A stretch of DNA of 64,000 nt from Paraburkholderia xenovorans LB400 (GTDB lineage: Bacteria > Pseudomonadota > Gammaproteobacteria > Burkholderiales > Burkholderiaceae). Below, in pieces: positions 1 through 8,636 of this stretch. The number at the start of each line of letters is the position of its first letter. Positions within the stretch are counted from its first letter, which is position 1. Where the stretch lies: the NCBI RefSeq assembly GCF_000013645.1, contig NC_007953.1:496001-560000 (forward strand), written 5' to 3'. Position numbers and translations under genes: made by a program. Under the pieces are notes generated by a model. It had not been told where the DNA came from. It did not search any database and saw only the letters and a program-made list of their open reading frames with translations.

Positions 1-816
1 TGCGTCTGCGATGTAACCGGCGTTCTCATCATCGCTGAAGAGGTCACGCCTCACGTACCCGCCCGCTGCTTCATAGGCGGCGAGGCCCACGAAGCGCACG
101 AGGCGGCTGCGGCTCGCATCGATTTCGGCGCGCGTGATCGCCTGACGCAGATAGTTCGGCTGGCGCTGCCATTCGTTCGCATCGAACCAGATGTGTTCCT
201 GCGTTTCATGGTCATCCGCGAGGGCGAGGGCGGCAAGCTGGTCGAGCGTGATCGCGTCCTCGCGCAGCAGGCCGAGCAGCTTTGGTGACACGTTGGCGAG
301 CTTCATGCGGCGCTTCACGGTAAGCGGCGACGCGGAGAAAAGCGCAGCGATGTAATCGACGCTGCGCCCTTCCTCGGCCAGCATCCGGTAGGCGCGCAGC
401 ACGTCGAACGGATCGAGTCCTTCGCGTTCGCTGTTCTCGATCAGCGAAATGGCGAGGGCTTCGCCGTCGCTGACGATGCGCACCGGCACCGGGTAGTCGG
501 CGGCGATGTGTTTCTGCGCATACAGGAGGTCGAGCGCGGCTTCGCGGCGCTGGCCCGCGCAGACGCCGTATTTTCGCTGCTTGCCGCGCCCGCCCTTCAT
601 TTCGTGAACGACGAGATTTTGCAACAGGCCCTTGGCGTGGATGTTCGCGGCGAGGCCCTCAATGCCCGAGAGCGGTCGGGTGCGGGCGTTCAGCGGTGAG
701 GGGTGCAGGCTCGAATACGGCACGGCGACGACGGGCTGTTCGTTGCCGAAACTGGTTTCAAGCGGTGTTGCTGATCCGGCGGTGTCAACGACAGGGGTTT
801 CGACTTGGGCTTGCAT
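1..816 (-). CDS. ParB/RepB-like N-terminal domain protein (partial, runs off the left edge)
   Basis: The reading frame is open from an ATG at 816 to the window edge (272 codons, no stop), so the C-terminus is missing. About residues 28-150 look like a ParB N-terminal nuclease/CTPase-type domain: a VPYSSLHPSPLNAR start, then AGQRREAAL and IENSEREGLDPFD, the usual box II-like signatures. An HTH-like stretch follows (SVDYIAALFSASPLTVKRRM). Proteins of this kind occur on plasmids and integrative elements as partition-like or regulatory factors. The DUF932 gene lies upstream on the same strand, a pairing common on Burkholderiales mobile DNA. No parA is visible in the window, so a true partition role is unproven. 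Confidence 0.85.
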   Translation of the reverse strand, partial: MQAQVETPVVDTAGSATPLETSFGNEQPVVAVPYSSLHPSPLNARTRPLSGIEGLAANIHAKGLLQNLVVHEMKGGRGKQRKYGVCAGQRREAALDLLYAQKHIAADYPVPVRIVSDGEALAISLIENSEREGLDPFDVLRAYRMLAEEGRSVDYIAALFSASPLTVKRRMKLANVSPKLLGLLREDAITLDQLAALALADDHETQEHIWFDANEWQRQPNYLRQAITRAEIDASRSRLVRFVGLAAYEAAGGYVRRDLFSDDENAGYIADA

Positions 817-911
817 GACTGACTCCAGAAAGTTGGAAAGAAGATTCCGGGTCGGCACTGCGGGATGAGTCAGGACTTGACCCGGAAAGGAGTCCTTATC
901 AATCAGGGAAA

Positions 912-930
912 GGCGGCGCAATATGCCGCC
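912..930 (-). terminator. Small GC hairpin after the DUF932 gene
   Basis: Six-base arms (GGCGGC and GCCGCC) around a 7-base loop lie just past the DUF932 stop codon, before the ParB-like gene. Only a short T stretch follows on the minus strand, so this is a weak terminator or attenuator candidate. Confidence 0.3.
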
Positions 931-939
931 CGCTAGTCG

Positions 940-1773
940 TTACGATTTCATCTGCCGCATGGCGTCAGCCAGCATCCACAGCGCGCGGTTGAGCTTCACG
1001 TTCTGGTCGATGCCGGTGATGGGACGCGTGGACATGGAGCGTCCGCTGCGCGAGCGTCCATGCAGTCCGCCCTTGGTGAGGTTTTCCTGCGTTCTTTGAA
1101 ATACCGTCCACAGGTCGTCCCGGCGGTCCTCGAAGCGACGCGGGGCGAGTAACTGGCTTTCGGTGACGGGGGCGGGTGCTTCGGTGTCGGACGGGTCGTA
1201 GCGCAGCGCGAGGGCGGAGCGCGCGAACGCGTACTGTTCGTCGCGATCGAGCGTGACGGCTTTCATGCCGTCCTTCTGTTCGCGGATCAGGTCGAAGCCG
1301 TCGAGCACATCGAACGCGCCGTTGATGACGTTCTGCACGATGTTGCCCCTGTGCGGGACGCGGACCTCGCCGATGGTTTCGCCCGCAACCATCCCGTTCT
1401 GGCAGACGAAGCGATAGACGCCACCGAGCAACTGGAATCCGCTGGACCCATCGTGCGAATTGAGGAGGATGACTTCGTTGACATCCTCGCCGGTAATTTC
1501 GCTCGCGGGGCGCATGCGGATCAGATGCTTGGTGAATTCGCGCTTGTCCTGGGCGCGCACGCGGGTCTGGCACACCATGAACGGCTGGAAGCCTTCGTTG
1601 CGCAGACCGCGCAGCACGTCGATGGTGGGAATGTAGGTGTAGCGGTCGGAGCGGCTTTCGTGCTTGCCGTCCGCGAAAATCGAGGGAGCAACACGGCGGA
1701 TCTGGTCGTCCGACAGCGGCGAGTCGGAACGGAGCATCGGGGAACCGTAACGGAAGGAGGAAGCGAGTTGCAT
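940..1773 (-). CDS. DUF932 family protein (plasmid/phage-related)
   Basis: 277 aa starting at the ATG that gives MQLASSFRYGSPML. The frame stays open further upstream, but that part lies in the inverted-repeat region and looks non-coding. The sequence has the DUF932 character: a DGKHESRSDRYTYIPT segment, MVCQTRVRAQDKREFTKHLIR, LLNSHDGSSGFQLLGGVYR and FVCQNGMVAGE. Family members sit on plasmids, phages and integrative elements, often beside a ParB-like gene as here (123-base gap to it). Molecular function is not established. The end, ALWMLADAMRQMKS, looks intact. Confidence 0.8.
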   Translation of the reverse strand: MQLASSFRYGSPMLRSDSPLSDDQIRRVAPSIFADGKHESRSDRYTYIPTIDVLRGLRNEGFQPFMVCQTRVRAQDKREFTKHLIRMRPASEITGEDVNEVILLNSHDGSSGFQLLGGVYRFVCQNGMVAGETIGEVRVPHRGNIVQNVINGAFDVLDGFDLIREQKDGMKAVTLDRDEQYAFARSALALRYDPSDTEAPAPVTESQLLAPRRFEDRRDDLWTVFQRTQENLTKGGLHGRSRSGRSMSTRPITGIDQNVKLNRALWMLADAMRQMKS

Positions 1774-1850
1774 GACACTCTCCACAGCAAAAAGGTTGAG
1801 GGGTGTTGCGCTGACCGGGCCCCAAGATTCCGCCCGCCTCGTAGGGGTTG

Positions 1851-2087
1851 GGCTCGTCCCGGTGGAACCCGGGGTTGGCAGTGCTGCCGCCAGTCCCCTG
1901 AGTTCGCGCCCGTGCGACTGAAGGAGCCGATGGCCGCCCGGTGTCAAGGAAAAAGGCGAGGGAGGGGTGCGGGCAACACGGTCCCTCGCCCCTTGACACC
2001 GGGCGGTCATCGGCTACGGTCGCGGGTGTCGGGCGGGAACTCAGGGGGCAGGCGGCTGCGAAGCTCCGGGTTTGACCGGGATGAGCC
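1851..2087. repeat. Large imperfect inverted repeat (arms about 105-115 bases)
   Basis: The left arm (1851-1963) is matched in reverse complement by the right arm (1982-2087). The best blocks are GCCGCCCGGTGTCAAGG-type sequence at about 1933-1949 against 1991-2007, GGCGAGGGA (1955-1963) against TCCCTCGCC (1982-1990), and the CCCCTGAGTTC and GGCTCxTCCCGGT blocks in the outer parts. The repeat sits directly upstream of the DUF932 start and could fold into a very long stem with an 18-base loop. It contains no supported gene. It could be a regulatory region, an origin-like structure, or a degenerate duplicated element. Confidence 0.75.
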
Positions 2088-2561
2088 GCCGCGCGGCGAG
2101 CGCGATCGTGGGGGCCGCCTGTGCGGCCTCCACCTAACCAGGTCTTTCAGGGGTTAAAAGGGGGGTGCGTCAGGGATTGATGCCCGGCAGGGCCGGGACG
2201 CCGCGGGCGGCCCGGTGCGCAGGCACGAAAGCCCGGCCCGCAACGTGAGTGGAGGGAGACGTCCGGCTGGCCGTCACATGCAACACAATCGCCCGTCAGT
2301 CGGGTCATCGTGGGCGAAACGGCCTGCCATGCGCAACCGGAAGCCGGTGCAGGACTCATCGTCCGTGGACGTTCCACGCGGTTTGCATCCCGGGTCAGTC
2401 CATCAGGGGAAACTGCCGTGCCGCGTATTACTGTTGCGGTGCCGGTAACGGGTGCGAACGGTGTGACGGCATGGGATGAATCAGGTGATCGCGCGATGGC
2501 CATTGCTGCTGATGAGAGAATCCCCGGCGGCACCGCCGCGGGCTCGTCGCAGGGCGCGTGC
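2088..2561. other. Intergenic, no supported gene
   Basis: GC-rich sequence between the large inverted repeat and a small downstream gene. A 6-base-arm hairpin (GGCCGC/GCGGCC) lies at 2113-2128. The overlapping short open frames on both strands share no recognisable motif and look like high-GC artefacts. Confidence 0.5.
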
Positions 2562-2576
2562 TTGCTACAATAGCAA
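2562..2576 (+). promoter_or_regulatory. Palindrome overlapping a -10-like box
   Basis: The sequence TTGCTACAATAGCAA is a perfect palindrome with 6-base arms and a 3-base centre, and it contains TACAAT (2566-2571), a good -10 hexamer for the small gene that follows. No consensus -35 is visible 16-18 bases upstream, so the promoter may need an activator, or the palindrome may be an operator. Confidence 0.35.
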
Positions 2577-2629
2577 CCCGTTCAAGCAACGAAAGCAGCG
2601 TGACATAGCGATGCCTGTGCAGCCAGAGA

Positions 2630-2896
2630 GTGAAGCCGCGGACGTTCCCCCGGGCAGCGGACAGGCCCCGGCGGCTAACGCTTGCCAGCGCGCTGGCGCA
2701 ACGGGAGCGAACAAGCGCATTCATCGGCTCGCGCATCCATGCGGACGTGTTCGAGCTTGAGGTGGTGGACATCGGGCCATACCCGGATCGAGACGGAAAC
2801 GTCGTGACTTTCCTTGCGCGCCCGGTCGGGGATGCCGTGCCGCGCACCGGTGACATCCTCAGAACCGCCTGGGGTATCTGCAGGATTGTGGAGTGA
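2630..2896 (+). CDS. Small hypothetical protein
   Basis: 88 codons from a GTG. I do not recognise it. The C-terminal half looks like real protein (FELEVVDIGPYPDRDGNVVTFLARPVGD, then RTGDILRTAWGICRIVE), with balanced composition and beta-strand-like alternation. An alternative ATG at 2611 opens a different frame that stops at 2760, so the true N-terminus may be shifted or the gene frameshifted. It follows a palindromic -10-like element by about 55 bases, consistent with its own promoter. Confidence 0.4.
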   Translation: MKPRTFPRAADRPRRLTLASALAQRERTSAFIGSRIHADVFELEVVDIGPYPDRDGNVVTFLARPVGDAVPRTGDILRTAWGICRIVE

Positions 2897-3021
2897 CCCC
2901 CGCACCGCGCGTCGACGGCACGCCGGTGCGCGCGCAACCGGTCGTCAGCCAGGGGCATGAAGAAGTGACCGGGGAGAAACGCAGATGCAGGTTCCTCCAC
3001 GGTCCCCTATAGCGCCGTCAG

Positions 3022-3333
3022 TCAGACGCTGCCTACGCTCTCAACGAGGAGAATGCGCGCCTCGCCCCGCGGATGGGCGACGTGTTCGCAGCCAACTCCC
3101 GCGTAAAAGACATCTCCGGCGGCCAGTGTGGCGACCTGTTCTTCGCCCGCCTCACGATAATGCATGTCTACCGTTCCATCGAGCACAGCGAACACCTCTT
3201 CGCCGTCGTTCACGTGCCAACGGTACGGCTGGTCCGTCCAGTGCAGACGTACGCTGATGCCCTGCATCGTTGCGATGTCGAGCGCACCCCATGCGCGGTC
3301 TGGCGTGAACTCGCGGCTGCGGATGACTTTCAT
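3022..3333 (-). CDS. Cupin domain protein
   Basis: 103 aa from an ATG with a good Shine-Dalgarno (AGGAG, about 7 bases upstream). A single small beta-barrel cupin is suggested by the order WTDQPYRWHVNDGEEVFAVLDG, VDMHYREAG and LAAGDVFYAGVGCEHVAHP, matching the cupin 1 G(x)5HxH...E and cupin 2 G...H patterns in reduced form (the first motif keeps H and E). Such proteins often sense or bind small ligands. It lies downstream of and co-directional with the AraC gene (about 100-base gap) and may be cotranscribed. Substrate unknown. Confidence 0.7.
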   Translation of the reverse strand: MKVIRSREFTPDRAWGALDIATMQGISVRLHWTDQPYRWHVNDGEEVFAVLDGTVDMHYREAGEEQVATLAAGDVFYAGVGCEHVAHPRGEARILLVESVGSV

Positions 3334-3439
3334 GGCCTGCTCCTGACCGAAGACGTATCCATCGTAGCCTGGGGTGCCCATAACCGTGCTGGCGGCGAGC
3401 TTCGCGACGCGGCGCGCATGAAGGGGGCCCGATGATCGG

Positions 3440-4171
3440 TTACAGGCGCCGCGCGCCCGACGTGCCCGCGAGCTGTGAAGGCGGGAAGCCGAGTGCGTGG
3501 CGGAACATGGTGGAGAAGGCCGGCGCATTCGCATAGCCGAGTTCAGCTGCGACCACGTGCAAAGGGACGCCGCGGCCGATGAGGTCGATGGCGCGTGAGA
3601 GCCTGAGCTGCCGGCGCCAGATTGCAAAGCTCGTATTCAGCTCGCTCTGGAAAAGCCGGGCCAGCGTCCTGTCGCTCGCGCCGACAACGCGGGCCCATTC
3701 CTGGAGCGTGCGGTCCGAGCCGGGCTCCTCCATCATCGCGGCGCACAGCGTGCGCAATCGTCTTTCTGAAGGCAACGGCAAGCCCAGCGGCAGCGTGGGT
3801 GCTTCACGGATTTCCTCGAGCAGCAGCTGCATGGCGAGGGACCGGTGGCGGGGCGAAGCCGGCGTGCTGCCGGCGACCGATTCGGTCAGCACGCGCATCA
3901 GGTCCGAGACTTCGATGACCGAACACGCATCGGGCGGCAGCGGCGATGCACCCGGCTCGATATAGAGCGCGTGAAACTCGACGTGCCCGAGCATGACCAC
4001 CTGGTGGTCGATGCCGGGCGGAATCCACACCGCACGCCAGAGCGGCACGATCCACATCATCCCGGGCGCGCTGACCCGGATGCTCCCGACCCGCGGGCAG
4101 GCGAGCTGCCCCCAGGTGTGCCGGTGCCATTCGATGATGCCGTCCGGCGGCGGCAGGCGCAGATGCGCCAT
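3440..4171 (-). CDS. AraC-family transcriptional regulator with N-terminal cupin (NimR-like)
   Basis: 243 aa if started at the ATG at 4171, which has AAGGAG 6 bases upstream; a longer frame starts at 4234. The N-terminal part is an AraC-type sensor cupin (EWHRHTWGQL, then IVPLWRAVWIPPGIDHQV). The C-terminal part of about 100 residues carries two HTH motifs (LQEWARVVGASDRTLARLFQ and the FSTMFRHALGFPPSQ end). This architecture resembles E. coli NimR, which controls the efflux gene next to it. It is divergent from the permease at 4346 with a 174-base gap, so that permease is its probable target. Inducer unknown. Confidence 0.88.
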   Translation of the reverse strand: MAHLRLPPPDGIIEWHRHTWGQLACPRVGSIRVSAPGMMWIVPLWRAVWIPPGIDHQVVMLGHVEFHALYIEPGASPLPPDACSVIEVSDLMRVLTESVAGSTPASPRHRSLAMQLLLEEIREAPTLPLGLPLPSERRLRTLCAAMMEEPGSDRTLQEWARVVGASDRTLARLFQSELNTSFAIWRRQLRLSRAIDLIGRGVPLHVVAAELGYANAPAFSTMFRHALGFPPSQLAGTSGARRL

Positions 4172-4345
4172 GACCGGCTCCTTGCGGGTGGGCACTCTCT
4201 TGGGCTGCGGATCCCAGGCATCGCGTCGTGGCATGTTTTCGTAAGAAGATGTCTGTCAGTCGAATCATCGCCATAGTACAACTGCCTATGATGAAAGTGA
4301 AAGCAGTTCAGCCGGAAAACGAAGGCCGGTGACGAGGAGGCGGCA

Positions 4346-5806
4346 GTGGGCGAACTGAAGGCAGCCAGGGTCGAAGTGGAGGGACCTGCGCGCAAACCCG
4401 GGCGCAGGTCGGTGCATGCGCGTTACGGGGAGCAGATCGGCACGGGCCTGCTGATCCTGTGGGTGGTGGCGGCGCTTATCCTGACGCGGTATGTACCGCT
4501 TATCCGCGGCTATCCGGTGGCCATGTCCCAGGCGGCGATCCTTGTGTTCTTCACGGTCTGTTCATGGGCGCTCGGGTTGCTGAAAGAGCCCGTCACGACG
4601 CTGCTGTTTTTCCTCTTCGCGATGCTGTTCAGTGTCGCGCCGGCGCAGACCGCCTTCGCGGGCTTTTCGTCGCCCGCCTGGTGGCTGGTGTTCGGCGGCG
4701 CGATAACGGGCGTGGCGGTGCGCGTGACAGGGCTCGCGGGCCGTTTCAGCCATGTCCTGCTGGCCGCGAGGATCGACACATACGGGCACTATGTTGCCGC
4801 GGTCGCGCTCGGTGCCGTAGCCCTCGCGTTCGTGATGCCGTCGACGACGGGTCGGGTCCTGCTGCTCACGCCGCTCGCGCTGACCCTGGCGGACCGCCTG
4901 GGTTTCGGGCCCGGACGTCGCGGACGCACGGGACTGGTGATGGCGGTCGCTGCGGGAAGCTACATGCCGCCGACGACGATCCTGCCTGCGAACATCCCGA
5001 ACTCGGTGCTGCTTGGCGCGGCGCAGTCACTCTATGGCGTCCACCTGCATTACGGCCCGTACTTTCTCCTGCATTTTCCCGTGCTCGGCGCGCTGAAGAC
5101 CGTCGTCCTTGTCTGGCTTATCTGCCGCCTGTTTCCGGACCGCGTCGAGTCTGTTTCCGGGCCTGAAGCGATTGACGGGCGGCTGTCGGGACGGGAATGG
5201 ACGCTCACAGTCATCCTTGGACTGTCGCTGCTGTGCTATGCGACCGACTTCTGGCATGGCATCTCTCCGGCGTGGGTGAGCCTCGCCGCTGGCGTGGCGT
5301 GCCTGCTTCCGCAGACGGGAATCGTGCCGGCGAAGGACTTCAGCGAGCAGGTCCACGTTACGCCACTCGTGTACGTCGCCGGATTTCTGGGGCTCGGAGC
5401 GCTGATTTCGGAATCCGGGCTCGGGGGCTGGGCGGCCGGTCTGATACTGCACTGGGTGCATATGATGCCGGGCCACACGCTCGCGAACGTAATCTGGCTT
5501 GAGCTGACTGGCGCATGCATCGGACTGCTGACGACATTGCCGGGACTGCCCGCGGTTCTGACACCGGTGGCGGGGCAGTTCGCGCATGCGAGTGGATTAC
5601 CGCTGTACACCGTGCTGATGCTTCAGGTGCCGGTGTTCTCAACGGTTTTCCTGCCGTACCAGTCTCCACCCATGATGATCGCGATGCATATGGGCGGCGT
5701 TTCCCTGCGGGACGGGACGAAGCTGTGCATCCCGCTTGCGGCGATCACGGTGATTGCCCTCCTGCCCCTGGACTGGATGTGGTGGAGGCTGCTGGGCATG
5801 GTGTGA
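4346..5806 (+). CDS. SLC13/DASS-type anion permease
   Basis: 486 aa from a GTG preceded by GAGGAGG, an excellent ribosome site. It is very hydrophobic, with about 11-12 predicted membrane helices. The SLC13/ArsB/citrate-transporter character shows in the first half (FGGAITGVAVRVTGLAGR, FVMPSTTGRVLLLTPLAL) and its pseudo-repeat in the second half (YVAGFLGLGALISESGLGG, LPGLPAVLTPVAG). These proteins move di- and tricarboxylates, sulfate or similar anions across the inner membrane with Na+ or H+. The divergent AraC gene is its probable regulator. Substrate cannot be read from the sequence. Confidence 0.82.
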   Translation: MGELKAARVEVEGPARKPGRRSVHARYGEQIGTGLLILWVVAALILTRYVPLIRGYPVAMSQAAILVFFTVCSWALGLLKEPVTTLLFFLFAMLFSVAPAQTAFAGFSSPAWWLVFGGAITGVAVRVTGLAGRFSHVLLAARIDTYGHYVAAVALGAVALAFVMPSTTGRVLLLTPLALTLADRLGFGPGRRGRTGLVMAVAAGSYMPPTTILPANIPNSVLLGAAQSLYGVHLHYGPYFLLHFPVLGALKTVVLVWLICRLFPDRVESVSGPEAIDGRLSGREWTLTVILGLSLLCYATDFWHGISPAWVSLAAGVACLLPQTGIVPAKDFSEQVHVTPLVYVAGFLGLGALISESGLGGWAAGLILHWVHMMPGHTLANVIWLELTGACIGLLTTLPGLPAVLTPVAGQFAHASGLPLYTVLMLQVPVFSTVFLPYQSPPMMIAMHMGGVSLRDGTKLCIPLAAITVIALLPLDWMWWRLLGMV

Positions 5807-5943
5807 GGTATTCCCGCGGTGAACGCGTCTGTTGCGTCATGTCCGGGCCAGGATGTGCCTGGAGCGGCGAGGGACGAGCGTGGCCGGTCAAGCACGCAGC
5901 AGCATACCGGATAGGCAGGTGACGATCGTGTGGGCAGAACGAT

Positions 5944-6504
5944 ATGCTGGACCTGAGACGATTGCGCTATTTTGTGGCCCTGGCCGACGAGTTGCATTTC
6001 GGGCGTGCCGCGCAGAGGCTGCATGTCGCGCAGCCGCCTTTGACACGTCAGATCGGGCTGCTGGAGGCCGAACTGGAATTTCCGCTGTTCCAGCGGACGA
6101 GCAGGACCGTTCAACTGACGACGGCGGGTGCGAGATTTCTGCCGTTCGCGCGTGCCATCGTGGACGACTGCGTACGGGCCGAGGATTACGCGAGGAAGCT
6201 CGCGCAGGGCACTGCCGGATCGGTGACGATTGGATATTCCGCTTCCGTCTCGCTGGACGCCGGATTCGGTGCCGCACTCAGATCGGCAGCGTTACAGTTC
6301 CCCGATATCGGATGGTCACTGGTGGAGATGCCGTCAGGCATCCTGAACGAAAGTGTTCGGGGCGGGCAGGTCGACATCGGCATATCGCGTCTTGCGCCGG
6401 GCACCGAGCGGGCTGATGTTCGCATCGAGCGGCACCTGACGGAGCACGTCGTCGCCGCGCTCGCACTGGATGATCCGTTATCGACGCATGAAGGTAAGCG
6501 GTAG
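5944..6504 (+). pseudogene. LysR-family regulator, 3' end lost next to an IS110-family gene
   Basis: The N-terminal winged helix-turn-helix is intact (LRRLRYFVALADELHFGRAAQRLHVAQPPLTRQI, residues 4-38 in pieces) and the substrate-binding domain starts (SVTIGYSASVSLDAGFG), but the frame ends at 186 aa where the family runs to about 300. The break falls near HVVAALALDDPLSTHE, followed by unrelated residues and a stop. The IS110-type transposase begins 195 bases further on, and no 3' part is found beyond it, so insertion plus deletion is likely. The DNA-binding half could still be made. Confidence 0.8.
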
Positions 6505-6699
6505 TTTCTGCCGCGCCTAGCGCGGCCGGGTCAAGAAGATCAAGCTGCGTCCGCAACCTCAACATTGCGGACGAATTGAAATGAACGCGTCCCTCCCGTG
6601 AACGTAAGAATAAAGGGAAGGCGGATCCTCTCGGGCCAACGGCATCGATGAGCCCATGTGGAAAAATATGGAACTTTCCCTGGCAACCGGAGGATCCAG

Positions 6700-7698
6700 A
6701 TGAATCGTACGGCGGTGGGTGTGGATATCGCGAAGTCGGTGTTTCAAGTGCATTACGTTGATCCGGAAACCGGGGAGATCGTGAACAAGCCGATCAAGCG
6801 CGCGAAGTTCTTGGAGTTCTTTGCGAACCGGGCACGTTGCCTCATTGGTATGGAAGCGTGCGGCGGCGCCCAACACTGGGCCCGACAACTGATGAAAATG
6901 GGACACGAGATCAGGCTGATGCCGGCGGAATTCGTCAAGGCCTTCAACATCAGGAACAAGAACGACGCGGCGGACGCGCGGGCAATCTGGCTTGCTGTGC
7001 AGCAGCCCGGCAAGCCGGTCGCTGTCAAGACAGAGATGCAACAGGCAATGCTGGCACTGCACCGCATGCGCCGACAGCTCGTGACATTTCGTACGATGCA
7101 GATCAACGGTCTTCGAGGCTTGCCGACGGAATACGGTGAAGTCATGGGACGAGGCCGTGCAGCCTTGGACAAGGCAATACCGGAAGTACTCAGGCGCGTC
7201 GCAGAACGTTTGCCCGCAGTGGTAATTGACACGCTGCGCGAGCAATGGAATGGACTAACGAAACTCGATGAGCAGGTCGCCTGCATCGAGCGCCGGATGC
7301 GCGAGTGGAAAAAGCAGGATAAGGCCGTGCAAGCGATCAGTGAGATTCCCGGTGTCGGACTGCTGACAGCCACGGCGGCAGTTGCGATGATGGGCGATGC
7401 GAAGGCATTCAGTTCGGGGCGGGAATTTGCCGCATGGGCCGGTCTTGTGCCGAAGCAAACCGGTTCAGGTGGCAAAGTGAACCTGCACGGTATATCGAGG
7501 CGCGGGGACACGTACCTGCGCACGCTACTGATTCACGGGGCGAGAAGCGTGCTGACGCACGCGAAGGATCCAGGGCCGTGGGTTGAGCAGATGAAGAAAC
7601 GGCGCCCGCTAAACGTGGTCGTAGTTGCCTTGGCAAACAAGATCGCGCGCACAATCTGGGCAGGGACATTTCTGCGGTACTCATATAATTTCCCTTGA
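6700..7698 (+). CDS. IS110-family transposase (IS1111-like)
   Basis: 332 aa from an ATG with GGAGG upstream. The N-terminal DEDD/RuvC-like domain begins GVDIAKSVFQVHYVD and continues CLIGMEACGGAQHWAR and KNDAADARAIW. The C-terminal Transposase_20 region has EIPGVGLLTATAA, FAAWAGLVPKQTGSGGKV and GISRRGDTYLRTLLIHGAR. These are typical of the IS1111 branch. The gene looks intact. A GGATCCTC/GAGGATCC inverted repeat spans the 5' region (about 6623-6697), and TTCCCTTTATT-like sequence at about 6605-6620 is echoed at the CDS end, so the element may be roughly 6605-7705. Its exact ends are not proven. Confidence 0.9.
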   Translation: MNRTAVGVDIAKSVFQVHYVDPETGEIVNKPIKRAKFLEFFANRARCLIGMEACGGAQHWARQLMKMGHEIRLMPAEFVKAFNIRNKNDAADARAIWLAVQQPGKPVAVKTEMQQAMLALHRMRRQLVTFRTMQINGLRGLPTEYGEVMGRGRAALDKAIPEVLRRVAERLPAVVIDTLREQWNGLTKLDEQVACIERRMREWKKQDKAVQAISEIPGVGLLTATAAVAMMGDAKAFSSGREFAAWAGLVPKQTGSGGKVNLHGISRRGDTYLRTLLIHGARSVLTHAKDPGPWVEQMKKRRPLNVVVVALANKIARTIWAGTFLRYSYNFP

Positions 7699-7775
7699 TT
7701 TATGGCAGGCTGGATCTGGCACGCGTCGCGCCCGACCTCACATACACCCTCCCGTAGAAAACCACTCACCGACAA

Positions 7776-8471
7776 TCATCGTCGAGGGACATCATGTCCG
7801 AAATAGCGCACGCCCTCCGGCCATGCACCTGGATGATATGCAAAGGCCGTCCGCGCATCGATTCGCAAATAGTTCTCCGCACCTGCCTGCGTCACCTCTG
7901 GCCCTCGGTCCCGCAACGCGTCGGAGGAAATGGCGGAAGGTCGAACGATCGCGATGTGTCCGGGCGTCTTCAGGTTCGGACTTTCGTAGGCCACCACAAC
8001 GAGTTTTCCCTGATTCGCGAGTGACTGGGCTTGACGCAAATCTGCAATCGCGAACCATCCTGCGCCCCGTCCTTCCGGACTGTTAAACCAGTGCGTCTGT
8101 GCACTCGCGAGAAGGATTTGACTGTGCTCCGGCGGCCTTAACATGTATACGTTCAACCGTTCGCCGATGGCTGCCGCGAATGCACTGCAATGCGTGTGTT
8201 TGCCTGGCCCGGCATATCCCTCGGGCTCGTCAGGCTCGCCCGTTTCCCAATTAATGTGCCGGTGGTTAGGCCAGAGGTGTTCGACGTTCGAGTTGTCGAG
8301 CATCCCGAGAATCGTTTGTGCAGCGGGCGAAATAGGCCCGCAGCATGGCTCCGCGATGGTTGTCGTGCTGACGCCTTGCAATCGAGACCCAGAATCCCCC
8401 GACGTGCATCCCGTCGCCATCAATAGCGAGAGGACGACCACTAACGCCGCATAGATTATGGTTGTTCGCAT
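7776..8471 (-). CDS. Lipoprotein with possible papain-like (NlpC/P60/CHAP/amidase) fold
   Basis: 231 aa. The N-terminus is a classical lipoprotein signal, a hydrophobic stretch ending LLMATGC, so the mature protein is probably lipid-anchored at Cys22. The remainder contains HTHCSAFAAAIGERLNVYML and, about 75 residues later, LKTPGHIAIVRPS. A Cys in a small-residue helix start followed by GHIAIV is the layout of NlpC/P60, CHAP and Tae-type peptidoglycan amidases. A GRGAGWFAI segment lies between. I infer an envelope amidase or peptidase; this is not certain. It stands alone between two IS110-type genes and is a cargo or relic gene. Confidence 0.65.
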   Translation of the reverse strand: MRTTIIYAALVVVLSLLMATGCTSGDSGSRLQGVSTTTIAEPCCGPISPAAQTILGMLDNSNVEHLWPNHRHINWETGEPDEPEGYAGPGKHTHCSAFAAAIGERLNVYMLRPPEHSQILLASAQTHWFNSPEGRGAGWFAIADLRQAQSLANQGKLVVVAYESPNLKTPGHIAIVRPSAISSDALRDRGPEVTQAGAENYLRIDARTAFAYHPGAWPEGVRYFGHDVPRR

Positions 8472-8636
8472 TGTTGTGCCTTATGGTTCGAGAAAACGTT
8501 TCTAGCTCCTGCCAGAGCTACAGGTTTAGCACCAGCATCGCTGCCAATGCGAGAGGAAAGCATTTCTCTCATCGCTTGGCGCTTGTGTCGGGTCCAGCAG
8601 CAAAAGCAGGAAACTATAATCGGCTGTTGCAACCCG

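Noticed and set aside
1351..2157. 268-codon open frame on the plus strand
   Set aside because: It runs antisense to the DUF932 gene and through the inverted repeat; Ala/Gly/His/Asp-rich shadow with no motif.
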